Assembly (NCBI GenBank): GCA_026770615.1
Contig: MU631607.1
Coordinates: 28,569-45,238, forward strand
DNA from: Pavlovales sp. CCMP2436
Lineage: Eukaryota > Haptophyta > Pavlovophyceae > Pavlovales
Direction: 5' to 3'
Length of the DNA: 16,670 nt
Below are positions 1 through 8,683 of the stretch, piece after piece (positions within the stretch are counted from its first letter, which is position 1; every line of letters begins with the position of its first letter). Position numbers and translations under genes: made by a program. The notes beneath the pieces are model-generated. The model had not been told where the DNA came from, made no database searches, and saw only the letters and a program-made list of their open reading frames with translations.

Positions 1-2
1 TT

Positions 3-3000
3 TATACAGCCACAAATTTAACAACTAATTTATTACAAATATATGCGAGTACTTGCTATTTATCAGATTTCAAAATATTCTTAAAATCAACAATTGCAGA
101 AACGTTAATAGATGACTTGACTCTATCTATTACAGATAAACCTCTTGTTGAATATTTGCTATATGATAATACAGATACGTCAGGAAATGGTAAAAATTTG
201 TCTGGAGTGATAACAGAACAGGGTAGAGATATCGATGGTAAGGCATATTTTCGAAAAGGTGACATATCTGCGTTTTTACTAAACGCACCACCTTCATTTA
301 TAGACGTGTCTAATACGTCAGGAGGACCAGGTTTAACGATGACTTTCGATATTAAACTGTATCAACAAGCGACATCACAAGGAAGCGTAGTTTTTGGAAT
401 TGGCACATTAATATCTGACACAAGTTATAATGGTGTTAGCACTAATACCACAGGGTCCGGTTTTAATTTGCGTATTCTAAATAACACTAGTTTTCAATTT
501 CTATTTTGTGATCCTAATGGTTTTTATAACAATGCGTTTACAGTAACTGATGCGGTTTTAAGTGATACTAAATGGACAAAAATAACCGTTCAAATACCTG
601 GTTATTTTTCGTCATATATATCAATAAAAGTATGGCTAGACGGTGTAAGGTATGATGTTGTTAGTAGTGGAACAAGAGTAACCCCACGATATAGATGGGG
701 ATGAGGATCATCAGACTGGTATAACTTTCGTCTATATGGCGGATACACAGACAGCCCTTATCTTAGTAATATAAAAATATGGTTAACTGATAGCATTACA
801 TCGAGCGATATCGAAAATCGGCGTTTAGATCGGGTTGATCCACCTATGACTATTTCGATAGTCAAACAGTCACAGAAATATGTAGATTTTCGGGTTGCTA
901 CTATAAACAATTCTTATATGATTTTTTTGAATAATTACAATAATCTTTTAATTAGAGCATCGTTAATAAGCAAGCAAAACGTACTATTATCATCTGCGAT
1001 AGATTTAAATACCATTAGTATACCACCGACTGCATGGTTCAAAGGTAGCTTATTAGCGCTCTATGATGTAGTTGGTCAATTGCAAAGCCCCACAACTACA
1101 GCCAACGCAGTGATATACCCCGATAGCACATATTTACAATCTATAAAATTCGAAAACTTTACTATTAATGATAACGCGAATGTCCAATTTGCATTGAGAG
1201 ATCTTAATCGGTTTGACGTAAAAGACTATAGTTTTTCGTATATGTATATTAACGATACTATTGTACCGTATTCTTACGATCTTATTTTGTCAATTGGATT
1301 CGCTACAATTTTAGACAGTCCTATGCCGTCAGAAATTGAGTTTATTCGAGGGTTATCGTTTGAATTTCAAAATATTCCAGGAACTACATCCGTCAGTGTT
1401 GATATCAACACATTAAACACTTCTACAGGATTAGATTACCTAACAATAGAAAATGTTGATTATACACTGGGCGGTTTTACTCGATTTGATTTTACCATTT
1501 CTAAAACAAGATTATTAACTGTATATATAAATGGAAAATCTGCAAACGTACAATTGACAAAGTGTATAAATATTATCGGTAAATACAACGTTAAACTTTA
1601 TCAACGAAAATATACGTCTTCACAAAGCTTTACGAATATTAAGATGTTTAGAAAGTGCGTTTCGCCAAATCGTTTATCAATCGAACACTTAAATTATAAC
1701 AAAGAATATAAAACTTTAGCGCCATATATCAGACCAGTTAAACCTATAACTTTATTGTATAAAAGTGGTACAGGATTAAACAATCTTGTCGGGTCAAATT
1801 TAGTATTGCGTAGTCCTTCGGTATATTTTGCTATCCCATATAATGAAAACGCCACAAACGCAAATTCACGAGAAGATGGTGCTACTTTAGACGTGATCGT
1901 ACCAATAAATGCTTATTCTATGGGCATTTACCTAACTTGTAGCGATTCGGTAGCTTTCGGGCATCTTATGAGTTTTGGAGATCCAAATCAATCTTTAACA
2001 ATTGGGCAAAGCAGTTTTACGATTATATTCGATATCCTTATCACTTCACAGTCCAGTTTAGACGGCTTGAAGATGGATATCGGGGGTGTGTCGAATTTCT
2101 TCAAATTTATCGCGAAAAGTTTAGCATCACTAGGCGCTTTGGCGAAAGTTATTAACGACAGTATAAAAAAAGAATTCGGTAATCCGCCAGTCATAGCTTC
2201 AGATAATGGCACAAAAATAGGATGGTCTAAACCATCAGGTGGGAGTGACGTCAAAATCTACCCAAATGGAGCTATCAGTATCGGTATTAATTTTCCGATT
2301 TATATAGTTGAGCCAAATGTAATATACTATTCGCAATTACCGCCGACATTTGTAAACGACACTATCAATAGATCGATGACAATAACGCGACAAACACCTG
2401 CAGGATTGAGTAATACGATAAATTTCAGATATAACAGCTATACAGCTTTACCTATTTGTATAATATTTTATTCTGCCGGTCTACCTCGTGCATGGCTTGG
2501 AACGAACGAATTATCGAGTGAAATCGTTGATGTTGTTACTAGTTTTGTAGAATATAGATTTACAGATTTTAATGATATCAGTAATCGAAATATTACTCTT
2601 ATACGATCGGGGACAGGTACAACTAACACGATATATTCAGACACTTTTTTAGGAACAGGCTACAGCTATATAAAAGTGTTAAATCCGTATACCGTATATG
2701 CGAATATTGCTACAACGAATACATTCATATCGATAGCTTCTAAAGTAGCAAACGCTACAGGTATGCGATTGTTGTTTAAAATAAAATTAAATAATACAAC
2801 AGCGAAAGACACGCCAATTTTTACAATTGGTAAGCTTCCAAAAATAACAGATCTAGGAGTAAATACGATGAGCAGCGGAACCGGTAATTTATCGCGCGGC
2901 ATGATGCTACGTATCAACAATTCAAAGCTTTCGTATATGTTTATTGACGCAAATGGTAATTATACACAAATTAACGCTTCAGCATCGTATAGCGGGAGTG

Positions 3001-3455
3001 ATGGTTTACTCTCAACAACAGCATGGACGTCGATAGAGATAGTTATCAATAGATTAGTAGGTACAGACAATAAAATAGTAATTGATTTATATTTTAATGG
3101 TACAAAATCTACGACAACATTGACAAATACATCCGTTAGTTTTGATATGTCTTATAGTGGTGGTGTCAATAATAATTTACTACGATTTACAGGCTATGCA
3201 GAGGCGCATAATATTGCAGATTTCAAGATATATTAAAGTGATAATCGTACCGCACGTTCAACAGTTAACCCGCTAAACTTTGGCGGATCTATGCCGTTAG
3301 TAACAAACACGTCCAAGCTTCATTTAGGTGTAATAAATAACTCGATTACAAACGCAGTGAACAAGACTTGGATAAGTTATCCCGATAAGATTTTAAGCAT
3401 GACAGTGGTAACATCAACCGAAGATTTAGAAAGGGAGGACATGCTAAATTTATAA
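3..3455 (+). pseudogene. Multi-domain LamG/ConA-like lectin protein of a large DNA virus, 5' partial, two in-frame stops
   Basis: One reading frame runs from the left edge to a TAA at 3453-3455 and is broken only by a TGA at 702-704 and a TAA at 3234-3236. The protein is rich in Asn, Ser, Thr, Ile and Tyr and shows repeated beta-jelly-roll (LamG/concanavalin-like) units. Each unit ends in a strand of the type [FI]-x-[ID]-[FI]-K-[IM]-[FWY], seen near 66-77, 760-780, 1633-1650 and 3220-3233. Such tandem LamG proteins are common as surface or adhesion proteins of algal Nucleocytoviricota, so a virion-surface role is inferred. The sequence just after each stop still reads as protein (72 codons after the TAA, in DNA where stops are frequent). 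I therefore read this as one gene with two nonsense changes rather than three genes. The true start lies outside the window. The longest unbroken part is 846-3236. No other TGA is in frame and Trp is written TGG, so TGA recoding is unlikely. Confidence 0.7.
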
Positions 3456-3460
3456 TATTT

Positions 3461-3646
3461 TTATGATTTTTTTTTATATTCTCGATAAGCTCTTTGTATA
3501 ATTATACAAGCAAGTTCTTGAGATTTTTGTATAATAGCTTCGTTAGAAGTGTCAACATTTTCGTTAACGTTAGTATAACAACATCTTAACATATGTAAAA
3601 TTGTAGGGACGAGGAACAACGAAAGTAAATTTAACGTATCTATCAT
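3461..3646 (-). CDS. Small membrane protein with IQ-like C-terminus, virus-like block
   Basis: A 61-residue ORF with an ATG at 3646-3644 and a TAA at 3463-3461. Residues about 5-21 form a hydrophobic, probably membrane-spanning segment. The C-terminal stretch IIIQRAYREYKKK fits the IQ pattern (I-Q-x3-R-x3-K), with the usual Gly replaced by Glu. IQ motifs bind calmodulin or myosin light chains in eukaryotes and also occur in giant-virus proteins; whether this one binds anything is unknown. It converges with the long LamG gene: its stop lies 5 bp beyond that gene's final stop. Base composition matches the rest of the AT-rich block. No family could be named. A spurious ORF remains possible given its length. 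Confidence 0.45.
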   Translation of the reverse strand: MIDTLNLLSLFLVPTILHMLRCCYTNVNENVDTSNEAIIQKSQELACIIIQRAYREYKKKS

Positions 3647-3675
3647 CCCTAATATACATGAAGATAAAAATATAA

Positions 3676-3834
3676 CGTATAATATATACGTCTGATGGAT
3701 ATAATCTTATCGGTATTCAGTATTATAGCAATAATTTCGATAGGGATGCACGAATTGGTGAAATCATTTTACAATTGGAACAATTGGCACGTCAATATGA
3801 AGAGTTAAATAATTACGCGATTATATCCTATTGA
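3676..3834 (+). other. Open stretch without ATG, possible gene remnant; a 37-codon ORF overlaps in another frame
   Basis: Between a TAA at 3673-3675 and a TGA at 3832-3834 there are 52 sense codons with protein-like content, ending in an amphipathic helix (motif LQLEQLARQYEEL). There is no ATG in this frame, so it could be the tail of a broken gene. In a second frame, 3695-3808 encodes an ATG-started 37-residue peptide with an N-terminal hydrophobic segment of about 16 residues. The two readings exclude each other as main products, and neither can be assigned to a family. Confidence 0.25.
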
Positions 3835-3838
3835 ATTG

Positions 3839-4174
3839 TTAGATTTCGTCAGTTGCGACATACATGTATTCGATATGTTTGAGTGTATCATACAATACTT
3901 TTTCAAGGTAATTTTCCAAATTTTTCTTAGCTTCGGAAAATTCGTATTCGGCAAGAGTTATTTTTTGTTTTGTGATTTCATCGTTGTCATTGTCAGTAAT
4001 TTGCTTTAATTTGATAATTGTTTTAGTGTAATCAAACATTAAAGCACGGTATAAAGTCATAAATTTATTATCAATAAGTAATTTATCATTTAGTCGTTTT
4101 TCATCGAAAAAAACATATGAAGTATCATTCAATAATTTTATACCGGCAAATTCAATAAAATTTTTTTCATTCAT
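3839..4174 (-). CDS. Hypothetical protein, helical, 111 aa
   Basis: An ATG-started ORF of 111 residues in the AT-rich block. It is highly charged, with many Lys, Asp, Glu and Asn. It has an N-terminal part of mixed beta/alpha character and a C-terminal half that looks alpha-helical or coiled-coil (residues about 65-105, with regularly spaced Leu and Lys/Glu). There is no signal peptide, membrane segment or recognisable motif. The DNA upstream of its start (4175-4220) is almost pure A/T with TATATA runs, as is usual for promoters of AT-rich large DNA viruses. Its stop lies 4 bp from the end of the ATG-less open stretch on the plus strand. I do not recognise the family; the length and clean start make it more likely real than its neighbours. 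Confidence 0.55.
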   Translation of the reverse strand: MNEKNFIEFAGIKLLNDTSYVFFDEKRLNDKLLIDNKFMTLYRALMFDYTKTIIKLKQITDNDNDEITKQKITLAEYEFSEAKKNLENYLEKVLYDTLKHIEYMYVATDEI

Positions 4175-4241
4175 TTCTAGTTATATATATATTAGATTTT
4201 AATTTTTTATATAAATACGCAATCCTATAGTTGGGTGGGCA
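4175..4241. promoter_or_regulatory. AT-rich leader upstream of the minus-strand gene
   Basis: A tract with TATATATATATT and ATTTTTTATATAAA runs directly upstream of the gene starting at 4174. Position and composition suggest a promoter. No classical viral early or late motif could be identified. Confidence 0.25.
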
Positions 4242-4356
4242 AAAAAGCTTAACGGTGCTAGGGGTGCTAGTGAAAACTAAACTTATTTTAATTAGACTAG
4301 ACCCTATATGTAAATAGTTTAGTTTTGACTAGCACCCCTAGCACCGTTAAGCTTTT
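4242..4356. repeat. Palindromic element copy 1 (41-bp stem)
   Basis: The left arm, 4242-4283, is the reverse complement of 4316-4356 with a single mismatch, around a 32-nt AT-rich loop. The arm contains the core GCTTAACGGTGCTAGGGG followed by a repeat of GGTGCTAG. This is much longer than a transcription-terminator hairpin. It is homologous, in reversed loop orientation, to the element at 4467-4571, so these are two members of one foldback or MITE-like family. Confidence 0.85.
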
Positions 4357-4466
4357 CCATTTTCCTTTCCCCCTATTAATACTATACTAGTATATATACT
4401 TTTTAACTTTTATAAGAGAAATATATATAGAATAGAGAATATAATATAGGTAGAGAGTAGAGAAAA

Positions 4467-4571
4467 GCTTAACGGTGTAGGGGTGTAGGCCAAAAACAAA
4501 CTATTTACATATAGAGACTTTTCAAATTAAAAATAGTTTGGTTCTTGGCCTACACCCCTACACCGTTAAGC
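4467..4571. repeat. Palindromic element copy 2 (40-bp stem)
   Basis: The left arm, 4467-4506, pairs with 4531-4571 with one mismatch and one 1-nt gap. The arm begins GCTTAACGGTGTAGGGG. It differs from copy 1 in the same way at both internal GTAG/GCTAG units, so the two arms have changed together. Beyond the arm, AAACTATTTACATATAG in this loop is the reverse complement of the corresponding part of copy 1 (4304-4320), which confirms common descent. Confidence 0.85.
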
Positions 4572-5007
4572 GCCATACGATACTGTCGCATAGAAGAGTA
4601 CCTTCAAACCACTGGCGTGGAGCCCCGCGGTCTATGAAGAAATAAAAATATCAGACGGCATAGTGCAGTATGTCAAAATGGTTTAAATATGTCTTATAAG
4701 TATTTAACAGTATAAAATAGTATGTAAAGATATAACGAGAGAGTGACGTGTATCAAGAGGGTTTAAATATGTCTTATAAGTATTTAACAATATATTAGGG
4801 TACGTATAAAGTTCACGAGAGAGTGCAGTACCTTCTTAGTACCTTATCAACGACTTCGTCGTGAGCGGCCGGTCTATTAAATTGAATAAAATCTATAAAA
4901 ATCCCGTTCCATAATGGTATGTATATAGGAATTATTAGATTTATTAGATTAATTAAATGGATAAGGTCCGCATATGTATCAAATAATTGACGGCATAGTG
5001 GTAAGTA
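4572..5007. other. Non-coding AT-rich viral tract with CATAGTG motifs
   Basis: No ORF of note on either strand. Besides the 80-bp tandem repeat, the motif CATAGTG recurs with related flanks: GGCATAGTG near 4658 and 4992, and CCATAGTG near 5064 and 5111, just beyond this interval. TTATAAGTATTTA recurs near 4694, 4774 and 5147. Such repeat density is typical of viral intergenic, terminal or replication-associated DNA; no specific function can be assigned. Confidence 0.4.
4679..4829. repeat. 80-bp direct repeat, two units
   Basis: GGTTTAAATATGTCTTATAA begins at 4680 and again at 4760, and the next bases, AGTATTTAACA, also match. ACGAGAGAGTG likewise occurs at 4735 and 4815, so the period of 80 bp holds across the unit although the middle has diverged. 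It lies in non-coding viral-type DNA. Confidence 0.75.
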
Positions 5008-5203
5008 CTGAGAATTCTAATAAAAAGTACGCAAAATATCAATAAACCACAAATTAATCATACCATAGTGGTAATAGATCATATAAATATACGACAAGGT
5101 GCGGGCAACGTACCATAGTGCCGTAAATATAAGTATTTATTACCATTTATAAGTATTTATTAGATTTTATTAGATATTTATTACTTTTTATTAGAATTCT
5201 CAG
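5008..5203. repeat. 22-bp perfect inverted repeat ending at the AT/GC boundary
   Basis: 5008-5029 is the exact reverse complement of 5182-5203 (core AGAATTCTAATAAAAAGTA). The 152-bp spacer is AT-rich and contains CCATAGTG and TATAAGTATTTATTA motifs. The outer end of the right arm, CTCAG, is the last sequence before composition switches to GC-rich, and the same CAG can act as a 3' splice acceptor. Confidence 0.8.
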
Positions 5204-5883
5204 TCCTAGACGCATTTGAGGCGCTGCTAGAGGAGGGGATAGCGCAGGTGTTCAGAGCGAAGCCCCCCAACCCCACGCTCTTCCTCGCTCAGTGGCTCCT
5301 CGAGCGCGCGCGCGCCGAGGGCGCCGACGTGGGCGCGGACGCTCGAGCTGCCCGACGCGGCGCCTCTGGTCGAGCGATTCAACGCACTCTCGGCTGAGCT
5401 CCGCGCGGCGCGGGCCGAGAACGCGGAGCTGGAGGTCGACCTCGAGCGCGCCTCCGAGGCTAAGACCTCCTCCGAGGTCGCGCTCGTCGACGAGGAGGCG
5501 CGGGCGCAGGCAGGCGTGCTTAAGGCGCACGCGTCCGCGCAGCTGGACGTTTCGGCCACGATCGCCGCGGCCCAGGCGACCGTCGAGCAGGTCGTGCGCG
5601 AGGCGGCCCACGAGGAGAGGCGCGCCGAGATTTTGGCGCGCAGCCTGCAGAACCATCGCGTCGCGCTCGAGCTGCTACAGCTCGCCGACCCCGCCATCGA
5701 ACACCTGGTGGCCGAGCATAAATTAACCGATGCTCCGGCAGCTCCAGCAAAGGGCGCGGGGGCGCGGAGGAGCCCGTGGCGGCCGAGGCGATGGAGGCCA
5801 CGGTGACCGTGGGTCCCGGGGCGAGCGAATCCGGGGAGCCCTCCGATGACGCTCCGGCCGCCGAGGAGGGCCCCCCGGAGTGA
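5204..5883 (+). pseudogene. DPY-30-motif / coiled-coil / acidic-tail exon with two apparent frameshifts
   Basis: After a CAG acceptor at 5201-5203, the frame starting near 5203 encodes a stretch with motif KPPNPTLFLAQWLLERA. This closely fits the DPY-30/RIIa-like dimerisation motif, which docks onto amphipathic helices in Set1/COMPASS complexes and in ciliary and scaffold proteins. From about 5345 to 5750 coding continues in the next frame as a long Ala/Glu/Arg coiled coil. From about 5760 it returns to the first frame as an acidic Ala/Glu/Pro tail ending in TGA at 5881-5883. The switches fall in a CG-dinucleotide run (5302-5315) and a G-run (5756-5765), both prone to slippage. They may be real lesions or sequence errors. 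The upstream exons are not visible; the AT-rich viral-type block lies there instead. The cellular role is inferred only from the domain. Confidence 0.55.
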
Positions 5884-6300
5884 GGCCTACGGCGCGAGAC
5901 GCAAGCGCGCACGGGAGCAAACTGAACGTACGGCGACGAAAAAGCAGGACTGCGGTGACTCGGCCAGACTGCCGCGACGAAGCATGTAGTGATGGACGAG
6001 AAGCCGGCCTAGGTACACACCAGTCTAATATAATTGTAATGCCCGCCAGTCTAGTTAGTAGCTCTAGTCAATTCACACACATAAATTGATGATGATGATG
6101 ATGTTGACCCTTCTGACACACCCCCTAGCTCTAGGCTAGTTGGGGAGGTGGCTTTCATGTTATCTGCAGTGGGAGGGGGCGCTCAGCCCCCCTGTGCAGC
6201 AATCAGCTTTGGCGAAGATGGCTACACTGTGTGTGTGCTCGACGGGTAGCCACACGACGACGCGGCCCACGATGCGTCGCGCGGCTGCTCGACGGGAATT
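5884..6300. other. Intergenic stretch, no gene seen
   Basis: Contains CTAGTTAG-type motifs, a (GAT)n run near 6088-6103 and a dispersed repeat at 6131-6159. At 6238-6255 it holds an 18-bp sequence also found beside the second LINE fragment. Reading frames here are short and without protein character. Confidence 0.5.
6131..6159. repeat. Dispersed repeat, copy A (partner 13444-13471)
   Basis: CTAGGC, then GTTGRGGRGRTGGCTTTCATG, matches 13444-13471 with a few changes. Further similarity lies to the left (CCCTTC...ACAC...CCCTAG). On the minus strand both copies run into a simple-sequence tail, (CAT)n here and (CTAA)n at 13402-13415. This suggests 3' ends of a retroelement family. Confidence 0.5.
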
Positions 6301-8097
6301 GTTATGTTATGTTATGTTATGTTATGGTGCCCCTTCTACCGCCGGGTGCGCAGTCTCTGCGTCCAGGAGGCCTCGGTTGTCAGCGTCTGATCGTCACTCT
6401 GTTTAGCCCCAGCATCACCATGCGATGATACTGGTGCGCCGGCAGAGCTCTGAGCAGCCGATTTCGTTCGAGCTTGCTTGAAGTTGGGTTCCACATCCCG
6501 TAGTCTCGTCAGTTTGCGCCAGGTACCCTTGTCCCCTGCGGCCTTGCTCCAGCTCGGCGAGACACCAATATCGACTACTTGCCGGTCAAGGTTGAAGCCG
6601 ATTTCGCTGAGCTCGTGAGCTAGGCCGTGCCCGTAGGTGTGCCGCGGCCGCCCGCTGCCTCGAGGTGCGTCAACCCACGAAGTCATGAACTTGCGAGGGA
6701 GCCTCAACCAGGGCATGCGCATCACGTGTCCCGCCCAGCGTAATATCCGAGTGGATATATACTGGTCGATGCCCGTGATGCCGAGGGCGGCGTACTGCGG
6801 CGCTAGGGCGGCGTGCTTGAAGATGTTGGAGTTGGAGGAGGAAGCGCGTTGCGGCTTGGGTTTCGTCATTGCTCGCACGCAGCGGTTGTGGAACGTGTTC
6901 AACTTTTGCCGCAGCTCCGCCGTCAGCACCCAGGACTCGCAGCCGTAGAGCAAGATGCCGAGCACGAGGCAACGGTAGAGCTTGCCCTTGGAGGCGAGTG
7001 GGAGCGACGTGGAGCCGAAGTTCTTGTCGAAGACGTACCGCCGCAGGCAGCCAAAGGCGGCAGCTGCAGCTCGGATTCTCTGCTCGATCTCGGCGTCATC
7101 CGTTAAGGATGACGACAAAATCACGCCGAGGTACCGGAACCGCTCGGTGAACGTGACGATGCCAAGCGCGTCGTCAATCTTGAGAAAGAGAGTGTCGTTT
7201 GTTGTTGGAGAGTAGCCGTCCGGTGGGTAGAACGTCGCCTCAGTCTTGGACTTCTTGGTGACGGTGCCGTCGGTCGGATGCATTGTGCCGCAGTGCATCA
7301 CGAGAGCGAAGCGCGATAGATGCTGCTTGATCAACCGCGTGCCGAGCTCGAGGTCCGCTCGCGACACGAAAGGTAGGCCGCCGTCGTCCGCGTAGAGCAA
7401 AGCCCAAACCCGGAAGGACTCGGCGTCGTCCTCGCCGAGCTTTCGCCCAGTGAGCACGTCGTCCTCCTTGGTCAGGAACTCGAGCTGCTTGATCCCCGCC
7501 GCCTCGAAGACCGGCTCGACCGTCTCGATCGCCGCCTGCTCCACGAAGAGGAAGAGGATGGCCGCGAGCGTGTCGCCCTGCTTGACGCCCACCGTTGCCG
7601 GCAACTCCACCTCCACCCCGCCCACCGTCATCCGCACGGTCAGGCCGGTGTGCAGCATGCTGATGAGGTGTACGAGGCGCTCGGGAGCGCCGTACCGCCG
7701 GAGGATGTCGAACATGAGCGGGCGGTCAACCGAGTCGAACGCCTTGACGAGGTCGACGTACAGCGTCCACGTGCCCAGCCCGTGCTCCTTCCTCTTGAGC
7801 AGGGCCATCTTGAGCGAGAAAACGCCGTCCGTGCAGCCGCGCCGTCGCATGAAGCCGTTCTGGTACTCGACGCCCACCTTGGAGAGGAGCGTCTCGAGCC
7901 TGGACGCGATGATCGAGCCCACCACTTTCGCGATGGCCTCTAGCAGCATGATCCCCCGCCAGTTGGGACGGGTCGCTCGGGTCTCCCTTCTTAGGCAGCA
8001 GCTTGAGTCGTTCCACGCGCCACTCCTCGAAGCACGTCAGCTCAGATCGCCAGAACTCGAGAATGGTCGCGTGCACGAGCGCATTGACTGTCAGAAA
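6301..8097 (-). mobile_element. Non-LTR retrotransposon (RTE-like), 5'-truncated, (ATAAC)n tail
   Basis: The element is read on the minus strand. It begins abruptly at about 8097 beside an AT microsatellite, carries most of a reverse transcriptase, and ends in five ATAAC repeats at 6301-6327 only about 10 nt after its stop codon. A 5' truncation and a short simple-repeat 3' tail are characteristic of target-primed reverse transcription. The endonuclease is missing, so this copy cannot be autonomous. No clear target-site duplication was found. A second fragment of the same family lies at 10128-10330 in the opposite orientation. Clade assignment to RTE-like elements rests on the very short 3' UTR and the C-terminal region, and is tentative. 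Confidence 0.85.
6336..8097 (-). pseudogene. Reverse transcriptase ORF of the LINE, one 1-nt frameshift
   Basis: The main open frame, 7949-6336 (537 codons), holds the RT core in order. It has a GF-x2-RRGCTDG region (residue about 32-42), motif A LYVDLVKAFDSVD (63-75), motif B GVKQGDTLA (121-129) and the catalytic motif C LLYADD (184-189). Further on come a thumb-like FRYLGVILSS and a C-terminal RILRWAGHVMRM/GRPR region typical of LINE C-termini. About 45 further codons upstream (8097-7968) read in another frame and end in LPKKGDPSDPS. A single extra C (G on the plus strand) at 7965-7967 separates the two parts. Both key aspartates of YADD are present, so damage is light and insertion looks fairly recent. 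The enzyme would copy the element RNA into the genome; this copy cannot make it whole. Confidence 0.85.
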
Positions 8098-8204
8098 TAT
8101 ATATTTTTATATATATATATACATAAAAAAATGTGTGTGTGTGTGTGCGTGTGTAAACATGTTTTATGTGTGTGTTTGTGTGTGTGCGCGCGTGTGTGTG
8201 TGTC
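8098..8204. repeat. Compound microsatellite (TA)n / (GT)n
   Basis: A TA run with a short T insert, then A7, then a long (TG)n with GCGC interruptions. It adjoins the truncated 5' end of the LINE. Confidence 0.85.
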
Positions 8205-8620
8205 ATTCGTATTAGATGTTGGAGGTGTAATATTTATTTATGCATACGGATAATAGTTATCATGGCGTGTGTGTGTGTCGGCTTCAAATTTGGCGATATT
8301 TATATTTATTTTTAAAAAATTATTCTGGGTAACAAGACCCGTTGCATTTTAAATTACCTGAAAATATAGTCTATAAATTCCTGCGAACATGTAAAAATGC
8401 TAAATAGGCTCCCAGGCGCCTTTAGCGAAGGTCTCCTATATTTTGGATAGTGGCCGTTAGTCGTTACAGTGCCGTCGATATGAGTTGAGCCAATAACATG
8501 GCTTAATAAAAATACATCGAGCTTAAAATAGACAGCCGCTTGATTAAAAAAAACTGCGTATATTAAAATATAATGATAGTACAGTATCATATTATGATAT
8601 GAGTCCGACGTCGATCATGC
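8205..8620. other. AT-rich island, no convincing gene
   Basis: This stretch is far more AT-rich than the flanking host DNA. A 78-codon minus-strand ORF (8354-8590) starts with a hydrophobic segment, but it has no recognisable motif and contains no sign of selection visible by eye. Composition resembles the left-hand viral block, but no repeat or motif is shared with it, so origin stays open. Confidence 0.35.
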
Positions 8621-8682
8621 CTGTAAGTGAACACCTCCTGTTGAAACGCTGAGCCGCTATATATATATATATAATATATATA
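8621..8682 (-). repeat. (TA)n-linked dispersed repeat, copy 1
   Basis: Read on the minus strand: a TA microsatellite, then GCGGCTCAGC, then TTCAACA, then a GTGTTCACT block. The same order occurs at 11341-11382 and 12379-12522 on the plus strand. Confidence 0.65.
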
Positions 8683-8683
8683 C

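Noticed and set aside
702..704. TGA read as Trp through an altered genetic code
   Set aside because: Only one TGA is in frame in over 1100 codons, TGG is used for Trp elsewhere, and a second stop is TAA.
4242..5203. CRISPR array
   Set aside because: Repeats are few, palindromic or 80 bp apart without regular short spacers, and there are no cas genes.
5227..5920. Several long frames on both strands over the DPY-30/coiled-coil exon
   Set aside because: Arg/Ser-rich or Gly/Arg-rich composition typical of shadow frames in GC-rich DNA; the coiled-coil and acidic-tail frames have protein character instead.
6140..6428. Plus-strand ORFs containing a CYVMLCY stretch
   Set aside because: That stretch is only the translated TTATG tail of the LINE.
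7450..8253. 267-codon plus-strand ORF
   Set aside because: It is antisense to the reverse transcriptase and runs into the microsatellite; Ser/Arg-rich shadow frame with no domain.
8354..8590. 78-codon minus-strand ORF as a real viral gene
   Set aside because: No motif, no shared repeats with the viral block, and such lengths occur by chance; kept only as part of the AT-rich island.
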